Positions 34,996 to 43,791 of a stretch of DNA of 64,000 bases are shown here, one piece after another. The stretch spans positions 372,001 through 436,000 of the forward strand of contig NZ_VKOG01000003.1 in NCBI RefSeq assembly GCF_007474545.1, in the 5' to 3' direction. The first letter of the stretch is position 1. Every line of letters begins with the position of its first letter. The notes under the pieces were generated by a model that was not told the origin of the DNA, searched no databases, and saw only the letters and a list, made by a program, of their open reading frames with translations. A program made the translations under genes and the position numbers. The DNA comes from Chryseobacterium binzhouense (GTDB taxonomy: Bacteria > Bacteroidota > Bacteroidia > Flavobacteriales > Weeksellaceae).

Positions 34996-35808
34996 ATGAT
35001 GAGAAAAACAATTTTATTAGTTGGCGGATTATTATTTTCTGTTTCTGCAAACGCACAAATTTTTGATGCTATAAAATCTACCGTTAAAAACCAAACAGGA
35101 GTTGACCTCAATAAACCTGTTAAAACGACAACAACTACTTCTACTACTACAACGGCTACCACTCCAGCTAAAAATTCTCCCATTAACCTTGGAAGTCTTA
35201 CATCAACTCAAATATCATCCGGTCTGAAGGAAGCTTTGTCTCTAGGAGTTACAGAAGGTGTGAAAAAATTGGGCGTAACAGATGGTTTCTTAAAAAATGA
35301 AGCCGTAAAAATTTTAATGCCTGAAAAATTAAGAGTTATTGACACCAAACTCCGTGCATTCGGGTTGGGAAGTCTAGCCGATCAAGGTGTAAAATTGCTG
35401 AACAGAGCTGCAGAAGATGCCGTAGTTGAAGCTGCTCCTATTTTCACTAAGGCAATCACTTCAATGACGATTACGGATGCAAAAAATATTTTATTAGGAA
35501 GCAATAACGCAGCAACCAGCTATCTTCAGACAAAAACCCAAAATCAGTTATTTACTGCTTTTCAGCCAAAAGTAAAGGCTTCTTTAGGAAAAGTTGGCGC
35601 CGATAAAGTATGGACAAATTTAATTTCAAAATACAATACTTTAACAGGACAAGCTGTTTCTACAGATCTTAATGAATATGTGACCAATGAAACCATCAAC
35701 GGTGTTTTTAAAATGGTTGCCGAAAAAGAAAGCGGTATCAGAAATACACCTGCAATGAGAACTACAAGTGTTTTGCAGAAGGTTTTTGGAGCGCAGGATG
35801 GGAAATAG
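34996..35808 (+). CDS. DUF4197 exported protein
   Basis: 270 residues. Signal peptide MMRKTILLVGGLLFSVSANA, a threonine-rich low-complexity linker (about residues 36-54, mostly Thr with Ala and Ser), then a helical domain (about 63-260). Its segments SSGLKEALSLGVTEGVKKL, DGFLKNEAVKILMPEKL and AAPIFTKAITSMTITDAKNIL match the DUF4197 family, an all-helical periplasmic protein found widely in Bacteroidota and Proteobacteria. No function is established. A tandem ATG at 34999 is an equally good start. Confidence 0.88.
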   Translation: MMRKTILLVGGLLFSVSANAQIFDAIKSTVKNQTGVDLNKPVKTTTTTSTTTTATTPAKNSPINLGSLTSTQISSGLKEALSLGVTEGVKKLGVTDGFLKNEAVKILMPEKLRVIDTKLRAFGLGSLADQGVKLLNRAAEDAVVEAAPIFTKAITSMTITDAKNILLGSNNAATSYLQTKTQNQLFTAFQPKVKASLGKVGADKVWTNLISKYNTLTGQAVSTDLNEYVTNETINGVFKMVAEKESGIRNTPAMRTTSVLQKVFGAQDGK

Positions 35809-35854
35809 TTTTTTTTATATGATTAACAAAAACGAATTCAAGTTTATTTTAATT

Positions 35855-36060
35855 TTTTCTTTTGTCTTGAAACAAAAGAAACAAAAGTTCAAGACTTGGA
35901 AACCTAAGCTAAAAATCTTCAGTAATTCCTAAAAAATCTAAACTTGCGCGGATTGTAGATTGATTTATTGAAGACCGATTTTTTCTCGCGCTTCAAACAA
36001 TAGATTTTTCTTAACGGATTTTTTAAAGATTTTCTTAACGCCTCCGTTCCCTAAGTCGGT
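35855..36060. repeat. Probable dispersed intergenic element
   Basis: This fills most of the 308-bp gap between the DUF4197 gene and scoB and has no reading frame. It opens with nested inverted repeats: TTTCTTTTGT / ACAAAAGAAA and GTCTTGAA (35864-35871) / TTCAAGAC (35888-35895). It continues with GCGCG (near 35947) facing CGCGC (near 35987) and two near-direct copies of GATTTTTCTTAACG. The ACAAAAGAAACAAAAG core resembles a well-known Bacteroidota intergenic motif. Its status as a multicopy element cannot be shown from one copy. Confidence 0.5.
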
Positions 36061-36082
36061 TATAATCGTGTACAAAAAGCAA

Positions 36083-36109
36083 AAAACCTTGTCGGTGTGA
36101 CAAGGTTTT
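36083..36109 (-). terminator. Terminator of the CoA-transferase genes
   Basis: An 11-bp perfect stem (AAAACCTTGTC / GACAAGGTTTT) with a 5-nt loop; the minus strand continues with a T-run (TTGCTTTTTG). It lies 7 nt after the scoB stop. Confidence 0.88.
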
Positions 36110-36116
36110 GTTTTAT

Positions 36117-36770
36117 TTAGAATTGCATTTCAGGGATTTCTCCTTCAATGATGAGATCGGCTTCGGTGGATTTGATGATGTGTTCTACGGAAACTCCGGG
36201 AGCTCTTTCAATAAGCTTGAAACCTGCAGGTGTTACATCCAAAACTGCTAATTCGGTTACGACTCTTTTTACACAGTTTACGCCCGTTAAAGGAAGTGTA
36301 CATTTTTTCAGAATTTTACTTTCTCCTGCTTTATTAACGTGCATCATCGCTACGATAATATTTTCTGCAGAAGCTACCAAATCCATTGCACCACCCATTC
36401 CTTTTACCATTTTGCCTGGGATTTTCCAGTTGGCAATGTCTCCGTTTTCTGAAACTTCCATGGCTCCGAGAATTGTAAGATCAACTTTCTGACTTCTGAT
36501 CATCCCAAAACTGAAAGCCGAATCAAAAAATGAACCGCCATCTAAAATGGTAATGGTCTGTTTTCCGGCATTGATAACATCTGCATCTTCTTCCCCTTCA
36601 AAAGGGAAAGGTCCCATTCCCAAAACGCCGTTTTCACTCTGAAATTCTACATTGAGATTTTGAGGGACATAATTGGCAACCAAAGTTGGAATTCCGATTC
36701 CTAAATTAACGTAATATCCGTCTTTTACTTCTCTGGAAATACGTTTTGCTATATCTTCTTTACTTAACAT
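36117..36770 (-). CDS. scoB: 3-oxoacid CoA-transferase subunit B
   Basis: About 217 residues from the ATG at 36770; the longer in-frame start at 36803 adds 11 unconserved residues. Family motifs are YVNLGIGIPTLVANY at the start of the Rossmann-like core and FQSENGVLGMGP, where the Glu of SENG is the catalytic residue that forms the glutamyl-CoA intermediate. GMGGAMDLV follows. With subunit A it moves CoA from succinyl-CoA to acetoacetate or related acids. It lies 175 bp downstream of subunit A, an unusually wide gap for this pair. Confidence 0.94.
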   Translation of the reverse strand: MLSKEDIAKRISREVKDGYYVNLGIGIPTLVANYVPQNLNVEFQSENGVLGMGPFPFEGEEDADVINAGKQTITILDGGSFFDSAFSFGMIRSQKVDLTILGAMEVSENGDIANWKIPGKMVKGMGGAMDLVASAENIIVAMMHVNKAGESKILKKCTLPLTGVNCVKRVVTELAVLDVTPAGFKLIERAPGVSVEHIIKSTEADLIIEGEIPEMQF

Positions 36771-36831
36771 ATGTTTTAATTTGAAAATTTGTTGATGTAG
36801 CAACTTGAAAATTGACTACCATCTTTTTTTT

Positions 36832-36859
36832 AAACGCAAAAGGCGCAAAGATCTTTTTT
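36832..36859. repeat. Solo CGCAAAG-type repeat
   Basis: AAACGCAAAAGGCGCAAAG followed by ATCTTTTTT contains two CGCAAA copies and shares CGCAAAGATC plus the T-run with the 163-bp array units near 30270, 30423 and 30587. It lies in the scoA-scoB gap. Confidence 0.45.
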
Positions 36860-36945
36860 AAATATCACCCCTTTTTACAAGTTCGCGAAGGCGTTCCACT
36901 CAGCAGAGGTCCCAAAAGATAATTATCCCTTTTTGTAGATAATTT

Positions 36946-37647
36946 TTATATCTTTTTTCTCACAGTTCGCTGTTCGATTCTTTTTTCAAACTTTTCTCCC
37001 TGAAAGATTCTTTGAATCATAATTCCTGGAATATGAATCTGATTGGGATCTAATTCTCCCGGAGCAACCAATTCTTCTACTTCAGCAATGGTAATTTTAC
37101 CCGCTCCTGCCATAGGATGATTAAAATTTCTTGCAGATCCTTTGAAAATAAGGTTTCCTGCATGATCACCTTTCCAAGCTTTCACGATAGAATAATCTGC
37201 CTCAAATGCATGTTCCAAAATATGTGGTTTTCCTTTGAAATCTTTCACCTCTTTTCCTTCTGCTACTTCAGTTCCGAAACCTGCAGGTGTATAAAAAGCC
37301 GGGATTCCTGCTTGTGCAGCTCTGCATTTTTCGGCAAGTGTTCCCTGTGGTGTTAATTCCACTTCCAATTCTCCCGAAAGCATCTGTCGTTCGAATTCAG
37401 CATTTTCTCCAACGTAAGAAGAAATCATTTTTTTGATCTGCTTTTTCTGTAACAATAATCCCAATCCGAAATCATCTACTCCTGCGTTGTTTGAAATACA
37501 GGTAAGATCTTTTACATCACTTTCTACCAAAGCATTGATTGAATTTTCCGGAATTCCGCAAAGACCGAAACCGCCCAACATTAAAGTCATCCCATCCTGA
37601 ATTCCTTCGATGGCTTCTTTGGCATTTTTTACTCTTTTATCTATCAT
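36946..37647 (-). CDS. scoA: 3-oxoacid CoA-transferase subunit A
   Basis: A 233-residue protein of normal length. Motifs: [18 protein letters not shown] (CoA-binding glycine loop), [35 protein letters not shown] and [17 protein letters not shown], then [20 protein letters not shown]. Together with subunit B this forms an acetoacetate:succinyl-CoA transferase, used in ketone-body or amino-acid breakdown. Both genes point left with scoA first. Confidence 0.94.
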   Translation of the reverse strand: MIDKRVKNAKEAIEGIQDGMTLMLGGFGLCGIPENSINALVESDVKDLTCISNNAGVDDFGLGLLLQKKQIKKMISSYVGENAEFERQMLSGELEVELTPQGTLAEKCRAAQAGIPAFYTPAGFGTEVAEGKEVKDFKGKPHILEHAFEADYSIVKAWKGDHAGNLIFKGSARNFNHPMAGAGKITIAEVEELVAPGELDPNQIHIPGIMIQRIFQGEKFEKRIEQRTVRKKI

Positions 37648-37825
37648 TTTAAGTATAAAATTTTAAGGTCTTAAATTAGTGTTTTTATGCGGAACTGAAA
37701 AACTTGTGTTATTTAATAAAAACAAACATAGATTTTCACTTAGCGTTCCATGACTTTTGCTGATATGATTTTGTATATTTAATACAATTGGATTTACATC
37801 AAATCTCCAAATTTTTAAACTAGTT

Positions 37826-40663
37826 TTAATGCGCTTCCAGCCAGTTGTCTCCTACACCCACTTCAACCAATAGCGGAACCTTTGTTTCAATAGCCGATTC
37901 CATTTCTTTTTTGATGAGCTGTGTAGCAGTTTCTACTTCTTCAACAGGAGATTCAAACAATAATTCGTCGTGTACCTGAAGCAGCATTTTGGTTTGAAGA
38001 TTCTGCGCTTGAAGTTGTTTATCTATTCTAATCATTGCAATTTTTACTACATCTGCCGCACTTCCCTGAACCGGAGCATTAACAGCATTTCGTTCTGCAT
38101 GACCTCTTACCACAAAATTTCCGGAATTAATATCTTTCAAATGACGTTTTCTGCCTAAAATGGTCTCCACATATCCCAGTTCACGTGCTTTAGCGACCTG
38201 TTCAGACATATACGCTTTCAGTTTCGGATAGGTTTCAAAATAAGCTTCGATCATCTGCTTTGCTTCCGTTCTTGAAAGTCCGGTCTGCTCGGCTAAAGCA
38301 AAAGCACCCTGCCCGTAAATAATTCCGAAGTTGACCGTTTTTGCCTGACTTCTCTGCGTTTTAGACACTTCTTCCAACGGAATTTTGAATAATTTTGCTG
38401 CTGTAGAAGCGTGAATATCTTCTCCGTTCTGAAAAGCCTTAATCATATTATCTTCACCAGAAATTTCAGCAATTAAGCGAAGTTCAATCTGAGAATAATC
38501 GGCTGAAATGATTTTCTTTCCTTCACCGGAAACAAATGCGCCACGAATCTGCTGTCCTCTTAAAGTACGAATCGGAATATTCTGTAAATTCGGATTTACA
38601 CTCGCCAGACGACCTGTTGCAGCCGTTGTCTGTGAAAAGTTGGTATGAACGCGGTTATCATCTTTATCAATCTGTGACGGCAATGCATCTACATAGGTAG
38701 ATTTCAACTTTTGATATGTTCTATATTCTAAAATATGCTGAATGATTTCATGTTTTGAAGCCAGTTTCTGCAATATGTCTTCAGAAGTTGCATATTGACC
38801 GGTTTTTGTTTTCTTTGCTTTAGGATCAAGCTGCATTTTTTCAAACAAAATCTCTCCCAACTGTCTTGGAGAATTCATATTAAATTCTTCGCCCGAAATT
38901 TCAAAAATTTTTGATTCCAGCTGTCTTAAATCGTTCTCCAGATCAATACTTTCCTGAGCCAGCCACTTTTCGTCAAGAGAAATTCCAGCCAATTCCATTT
39001 TAGCCAGAACTTCCATCAGCGGCATTTCTATTTTGAAGAATAAATCTTCAAGGTTTTCTTTCTTAAGCTGCGGTGCAAACAATTCATACAACTGAAAAGT
39101 TACATCAGCATCTTCTGCTGCGTAATCAGTCTGTGTTCTAAGATCAGCATCTCTGAAATTACCCTGCTTCTTTCCTTTCTTTCCGATAATCGTCTCAATT
39201 GAAACCGGTTTATATCCAAGATAAACCTCAGAAAGATAGTCCATTCCGTGTCTTCCGTCCGGATTGAGAAGATAATGGGCAATCATGGTATCAAACATTG
39301 CTCCCTTAACGGTAATGTTGTATTGCTGAAGAATTTTATAATCATATTTAAGGTTATGAGCAATTTTGATTACATCTTCTTTCTCGAAAAATGGTCTGAA
39401 AATTTCCAAAGTCTGCAAAACTTCACCCTGATCTTCAGAAAGCGGGACATAATAAGCCAAACCTTTTTTATAGGAGAAGCTCATTCCTACTAATTCGGCC
39501 TCCATTTCGTTGAGCGAAGTAGTTTCTGTATCAAAACATACCGCTTTTTGGAGCAACAAATTCTGAACTAAAATTTTCTGTGCTTTCGGATTGTTTATAA
39601 ACTGGTACAGATGATCGTTATCCTCAATAGTTGATTTCGTTGAAGTTGCCTGATCAAGTTCTTCATAGGTAGCAAAAAGATCTAACTGACCAACATTTGC
39701 TGCAACTTTCTGCTGTGGAGTCTGCTTCTCTTTTTCATGATTTCCTTCCAATTTTGCAGTATTGGTTTCAGCCGGAGCAAAAGCACGGTACAGATTTTCA
39801 TATAGTCTTCTGAACTCTATTTCATCAAAAACTTCTTTTACTTTTTCAAAATCAGGAGTTTCTAGATCATACTGTTCCTGATGAAATTCAATTGGGGCGT
39901 CACAGATAATAGTAGCCAGTTTTTTAGATAAAATTCCACGTTCAGCAGATGCTTCTACTTTCTCTTTCAATTTACCTTTAAGCTGGTGTGTATTAGCTAA
40001 AAGATTTTCAATACTTCCAAATTCTTTGAGAAATTTCATAGCGGTTTTTTCGCCAACGCCTTCCAATCCGGGAATATTATCAACAGCATCTCCCATCATG
40101 GCTAAGAAATCAATGACCTGTTTCGGATCTTCAATTTCGTATTTAGCTTTCACTTCATCAACGCCTAAAATTTCTATATCACCTCCTTTTAAACCGGGTT
40201 TATAAATCTTAATTTTATCCGTAACCAACTGGGCAAAATCTTTGTCAGGCGTTACCATAAAAGTTGTATAACCTTCTTTTTCGGCTTTGCAGGCAATCGT
40301 TCCTATAACGTCATCTGCTTCGTAGCCTGTAACTCCCAAATGCGGAATATGCATGGCTTCCAAAATTCTTTTAATATAAGGAAGAGCAATTGTTATGGCT
40401 TCCGGTGTTTCACTTCTGTTGGCTTTATATTCAACGTAATCATTCGTACGTACACTTGCTTCACCAACATCAAAAACTACTGCCAAATGCGTAGGTCTTT
40501 CTCTTCTTATTAATTCTATCAAAGAATTAGTAAACCCGAAGATTGCTGATGTATCAATTCCTGTACTGGTAATTCTTGGACTTCTAATCAATGCATAATA
40601 TCCTCTGAAAATCATTGCATACGCATCAATGAGAAAAAGCCTTTTATCTTGTGTTGCCTCCAT
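37826..40663 (-). CDS. polA: DNA polymerase I
   Basis: About 945 residues from the ATG at 40663 (MEATQDKRLFLIDAYAMIFRGYYAL); a longer in-frame start at 40711 would put 16 residues ahead of a strong -7 box and is rejected. Three domains: 5'-3' exonuclease (about 1-300; GYEADDVIGTIA, GDAVDNIPGLEGVG), 3'-5' exonuclease (about 355-540; CFDTETTSLNEMEAELVG with the first Asp/Glu pair, so proofreading looks intact) and the family A polymerase (ADYSQIELRLIAEISGE, RSQAKTVNFGIIYGQGAF, VHDELLFE). It fills Okazaki gaps and repairs DNA. Confidence 0.97.
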   Translation of the reverse strand: MEATQDKRLFLIDAYAMIFRGYYALIRSPRITSTGIDTSAIFGFTNSLIELIRRERPTHLAVVFDVGEASVRTNDYVEYKANRSETPEAITIALPYIKRILEAMHIPHLGVTGYEADDVIGTIACKAEKEGYTTFMVTPDKDFAQLVTDKIKIYKPGLKGGDIEILGVDEVKAKYEIEDPKQVIDFLAMMGDAVDNIPGLEGVGEKTAMKFLKEFGSIENLLANTHQLKGKLKEKVEASAERGILSKKLATIICDAPIEFHQEQYDLETPDFEKVKEVFDEIEFRRLYENLYRAFAPAETNTAKLEGNHEKEKQTPQQKVAANVGQLDLFATYEELDQATSTKSTIEDNDHLYQFINNPKAQKILVQNLLLQKAVCFDTETTSLNEMEAELVGMSFSYKKGLAYYVPLSEDQGEVLQTLEIFRPFFEKEDVIKIAHNLKYDYKILQQYNITVKGAMFDTMIAHYLLNPDGRHGMDYLSEVYLGYKPVSIETIIGKKGKKQGNFRDADLRTQTDYAAEDADVTFQLYELFAPQLKKENLEDLFFKIEMPLMEVLAKMELAGISLDEKWLAQESIDLENDLRQLESKIFEISGEEFNMNSPRQLGEILFEKMQLDPKAKKTKTGQYATSEDILQKLASKHEIIQHILEYRTYQKLKSTYVDALPSQIDKDDNRVHTNFSQTTAATGRLASVNPNLQNIPIRTLRGQQIRGAFVSGEGKKIISADYSQIELRLIAEISGEDNMIKAFQNGEDIHASTAAKLFKIPLEEVSKTQRSQAKTVNFGIIYGQGAFALAEQTGLSRTEAKQMIEAYFETYPKLKAYMSEQVAKARELGYVETILGRKRHLKDINSGNFVVRGHAERNAVNAPVQGSAADVVKIAMIRIDKQLQAQNLQTKMLLQVHDELLFESPVEEVETATQLIKKEMESAIETKVPLLVEVGVGDNWLEAH

Positions 40664-40678
40664 AAGTTGAATAATGAG

Positions 40679-40686
40679 CAAATATA
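40679..40686 (-). promoter_or_regulatory. -7 element of polA
   Basis: The minus strand reads TATATTTG, a perfect TAnnTTTG, 15 nt before the start at 40663. Confidence 0.6.
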
Positions 40687-40748
40687 TGAAATCGACTTGA
40701 TTTGAAAACACAAAGAGTCATTAAGATGATGTGTACAGCTACAAAAAA

Positions 40749-40770
40749 AACCTCCAGAAAACTGAAGGTT
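40749..40770 (-). terminator. Terminator between the SurA-like gene and polA
   Basis: Stem AACCTCCAG / CTGAAGGTT with one mismatch and an AAAA loop; the minus strand continues with a T-run. It lies 6 nt after the stop codon at 40777. Confidence 0.7.
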
Positions 40771-40776
40771 AATTTT

Positions 40777-42144
40777 TTATTTTTTGATTGAATCTTTTTT
40801 CCAATTGGCTCTGAAATCACAGTTGTCATATCTGCCATCTATGGAAATGAATGTTGCAGGAAGTCTGGAATTGACAAACTTTTCTACCATTTCGTTTTTC
40901 CTTTTATTGAGCGCCATTTGTTTGATTCTGTCGTAATCGGTTTCCAGTTTTATCTGATGAGCGGGGATCACATCTTCAATTTTAATGATTTTTACTACTT
41001 TTCTGTCTCTGTCTGCAACATCATCAAAAGCATTTGTAATATCTCCTTTATTTAAACCCGCAAGTTCGTAACTGATTATTCCCGAAACATTTTCTCTTTC
41101 GATTTTGTTTGAACCATCATTTCCTGTAATAACTCCTGCATTAAATTTGGTTCTTTTATCATCTGAAAACTTGAAAGCAGCATCTTTAAAAGTGATTTTC
41201 TCTGCCAAAATCAGACCTTTGATACTGTCTAATTTTTTCCTTGCAGTCATCATTTCTGATTCTGTAGGAATTGCTTTCAGCAGAATATGTCTTGCATCAT
41301 AATTCTTACCTGATTTTTTCACAAGCTGAATAATGTGATACCCAAATTCTGATTCTACCGGATCTGAAATTTCACCTTCCTGCAAATTGAGAGCTGCTGC
41401 TTCAAATGGTTTTACCATCTGACCTTTATTGATATTTTTGTACAAACCTCCGTTTGCCGCAGAACCTTCATCTTCAGAATAAATTCTTGCCTGGCTTTCA
41501 AAAGTTTCGCCTCCTTCAATATCTGCTTTTATTTTTTTAAGCTTGTTGATCAATTCATCTTTATGAGCTTCCGTAAGTTTAGGATACATCATAATCTGGG
41601 AAAGAGAAATCTCATCTTTGATTTCCGGAAGCTGAGATTTGTATAAATTATAAAAATCTGTCACTTCGTTTGGTGTAACGTCCGCTTTTTCGGTGATTCT
41701 TTGAAATTTTGCCTGCCCGTAATACTGATCGGTATCAATTTTTTCGATGGCATTTTTCAATTCATACTGGTTTCTGAATTTGTAAGCTGCAAGCATTGAT
41801 TTTTCATCCGGAAACTGAGAAAGCAATTGATTGTATTTTGCATTTACCTGCTCTTTGATCATTGCCGAACGGTTTTCGATAAGAGTATCTCTCTTGGCTT
41901 CGTATACCAAAAGCTTATTATTGATTAGGTTTTCCAAAAACTCACATCTGTTGGTAACAGCAACCCCTTGCTGCTTTCCGTAATTGATCTGTTCTTCAAC
42001 ATCAGATTCCAGCACGATTTCGTCACCAATTACCGCTGCGATACCATCTACCAACTGTCCTTTTTTAAGCTGAGCATTGATGTTTCCTGAAAAAAACATC
42101 ACCAATACTCCCAGAAGAAAAGTGATTTTTAGTTTATTTACCAT
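40777..42144 (-). CDS. SurA-like periplasmic peptidylprolyl isomerase
   Basis: 455 residues. Signal peptide to about residue 24 (FFSGNINAQ). A SurA N-terminal-type chaperone module follows (VDGIAAVIGDEIVLESDVEEQ, then CEFLENLINNKLLVYEA). Two parvulin-type rotamase domains come next: the first about 175-275 (GGLYKNINKGQMVKPFEAA, ESEFGYHIIQLV), the second, more degenerate, from YDARHILLKA onward. It should escort outer-membrane beta-barrels. The start MVNKLKITFLLG and a TAAATTTG box 21 nt upstream support this gene start. Length matches Bacteroidota SurA homologues. Confidence 0.9.
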   Translation of the reverse strand: MVNKLKITFLLGVLVMFFSGNINAQLKKGQLVDGIAAVIGDEIVLESDVEEQINYGKQQGVAVTNRCEFLENLINNKLLVYEAKRDTLIENRSAMIKEQVNAKYNQLLSQFPDEKSMLAAYKFRNQYELKNAIEKIDTDQYYGQAKFQRITEKADVTPNEVTDFYNLYKSQLPEIKDEISLSQIMMYPKLTEAHKDELINKLKKIKADIEGGETFESQARIYSEDEGSAANGGLYKNINKGQMVKPFEAAALNLQEGEISDPVESEFGYHIIQLVKKSGKNYDARHILLKAIPTESEMMTARKKLDSIKGLILAEKITFKDAAFKFSDDKRTKFNAGVITGNDGSNKIERENVSGIISYELAGLNKGDITNAFDDVADRDRKVVKIIKIEDVIPAHQIKLETDYDRIKQMALNKRKNEMVEKFVNSRLPATFISIDGRYDNCDFRANWKKDSIKK

Positions 42145-42165
42145 TTTAAATTTTTAAACAAGTTG

Positions 42166-42173
42166 CAAATTTA
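42166..42173 (-). promoter_or_regulatory. -7 element of the SurA-like gene
   Basis: The minus strand reads TAAATTTG, a perfect TAnnTTTG, 21 nt before the start codon. Confidence 0.6.
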
Positions 42174-42231
42174 TAATTCTTAACGAATTGCACTCAATTT
42201 TTTATTATAAATATTTCTTAAAAAAAGAATA

Positions 42232-43155
42232 TTACTGAAGTTCTACATTAAAAGTTGTCAATTCCTTAAATTGCTTCAACCTGTTTTGAATATCTGCCTC
42301 CTTTACTTCTTCCAATCTTTCGGTACCAAATTTTTCTACAGTAAATGATGCCATTGCAGAACCTACGATCAATGCAGACTTCATGGTATCAAAATCGAAT
42401 GTTCCTTTTTTGGCAAGATAAGCTGCAAAACCTCCGGCAAAAGTATCTCCTGCTCCTGTCGGGTCAAAAACTTCTTCCAAAGGCAGCGCAGGAATTGCAA
42501 AAATTTTGTTATCATGAAATAAAAGCGCGCCATGCTCCCCTTTCTTAATGATTACAAACTGAGGACCCATTTCATGGATTTTTTTAGCAGCTTTTACCAA
42601 AGAATATTCTCCTGAAAGCTGTCTCGCTTCTTCATCATTAATGCTGATTACATCAGTTTTGGCAATCATCTGCTCAAGAATATCCATTGCAGAATCCATC
42701 CAGAAATTCATTGTATCCAAAATAACCAGCTTGGGACGGTTGTTCATTTTTTCCAATACAGAAAGCTGTACTCCCGGATGAAGATTTCCTAAGAGTAAAA
42801 TCTCTGCATCCTGCATTGAATCCGGAATTTTAGGATCAAAATTCTCCAATACATTAACTTCGGTTACCAAAGTATCTCTCGTATTAAGATCATTATGATA
42901 TTTTCCCGCCCAGAAAAAAGTTTTTCCTTCTTTTACAATTTCAATTCCTTCAATATTTACATTTCTGCTGGTAAACATATCAAGATGCTCCTGAGGAAAA
43001 TCGCCTCCCACTACAGAAACAATTCCTGAGTCTACTCCAAGAATCGAAGATGTAATCCCGATATAAGTAGCGGCTCCGCCCAAAATTTTATCTGTTTTAC
43101 CAAACGGCGTCTCAATTGCATCAAATGCCACGCTTCCTACGACTAATAGTTTCAT
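42232..43155 (-). CDS. PfkB-family sugar/nucleoside kinase
   Basis: A 307-residue ribokinase-fold enzyme. Motifs: VVGSVAFDAIETPFGKTDKILGG near the N-terminus (start of PfkB signature 1), LLGNLHPGVQ, LVILDTMNFWM, ISINDEEARQL, and DPTGAGDTFAGGFAAY (signature 2) with the catalytic base Asp in GAGD. It phosphorylates a sugar or nucleoside hydroxyl with ATP; the substrate cannot be read, though the N-terminal part resembles Bacteroidota kinases sometimes labelled adenosine or sugar kinase. It lies 27 bp downstream of gldD and is likely co-transcribed with it. Confidence 0.88.
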   Translation of the reverse strand: MKLLVVGSVAFDAIETPFGKTDKILGGAATYIGITSSILGVDSGIVSVVGGDFPQEHLDMFTSRNVNIEGIEIVKEGKTFFWAGKYHNDLNTRDTLVTEVNVLENFDPKIPDSMQDAEILLLGNLHPGVQLSVLEKMNNRPKLVILDTMNFWMDSAMDILEQMIAKTDVISINDEEARQLSGEYSLVKAAKKIHEMGPQFVIIKKGEHGALLFHDNKIFAIPALPLEEVFDPTGAGDTFAGGFAAYLAKKGTFDFDTMKSALIVGSAMASFTVEKFGTERLEEVKEADIQNRLKQFKELTTFNVELQ

Positions 43156-43182
43156 ATAATTATCTATTGTATTTTTTAAAGT

Positions 43183-43740
43183 TTATTTTTTCCATTCAAA
43201 TGTGTCCAGAAGATGCATTACATCTCTTTTGATATAATCTACCGCAGGAGCAAGAGAATCGGGTTTCGGTCTTGAATTGAAGTACAGATAACCGGTAACA
43301 AAATGTTTTGTGCTGTCTGTTGCGTAAAACTGCAGGTTTGATGCAGCCTGACCTTTCAGTTCGTAAAAATTGCCAAAGACTTTCTTTTCAGGATATTCAA
43401 AAGATTTTGTATCAATTGAGCTGGCTTTTATGGTATGCTTATACACCATTTTTTCAGTTTCCTGAATCTGCTGTGCAAAATCGTTATTGATGGGATAATA
43501 TGTAAGAAAGATCTTAGCTTTCATTTTAGGATAATTCAGATAATACCAGCAAGGTTTTTTAGCATCATAAATTTTAGCGAAATCTGAAATTTCGAAGGAA
43601 TACATACAGTTGGGCTCAAACTTCTTATATTTTGGTGCAGGATATTCTAATCTGAGCTCACCGTAAGGCTTTGGTGATGCCTCCTTACCGCAGGAAATTA
43701 TCATCAGCGAAACAAAAATAAAAATGACCTTTTTTATCAT
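43183..43740 (-). CDS. gldD: Gliding motility lipoprotein GldD
   Basis: About 185 residues from the ATG at 43740 (MIKKVIFIFVSLMIISC, lipobox Cys17); the longer start at 43755 lies across the promoter and is rejected. The rest matches GldD: GELRLEYPAPKYKKFEPNC, PCWYYLNYPKMKAKIFLTYY, QATEK-like KMVYKHTIKA and NLQFYATDSTKHFVTGYLYF. GldD is a lipoprotein needed for flavobacterial gliding and for T9SS function. Unlike the arrangement known in Flavobacterium johnsoniae, no gldE lies directly upstream; mutY is there. Confidence 0.93.
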   Translation of the reverse strand: MIKKVIFIFVSLMIISCGKEASPKPYGELRLEYPAPKYKKFEPNCMYSFEISDFAKIYDAKKPCWYYLNYPKMKAKIFLTYYPINNDFAQQIQETEKMVYKHTIKASSIDTKSFEYPEKKVFGNFYELKGQAASNLQFYATDSTKHFVTGYLYFNSRPKPDSLAPAVDYIKRDVMHLLDTFEWKK

Positions 43741-43744
43741 TTGG

Positions 43745-43752
43745 CAAAAATA
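43745..43752 (-). promoter_or_regulatory. -7 element of gldD
   Basis: The minus strand reads TATTTTTG, a perfect TAnnTTTG, only 4 nt before the chosen start at 43740. It implies a leaderless or near-leaderless message. Confidence 0.55.
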
Positions 43753-43791
43753 CAAATTAGATTTGACTTTGCAGAGAATGCACTTTAAATT

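Noticed and set aside
40664-40711. Longer start of DNA polymerase I
   Set aside because: The extra 16 residues span the TATATTTG box and are unlike the conserved N-terminus.
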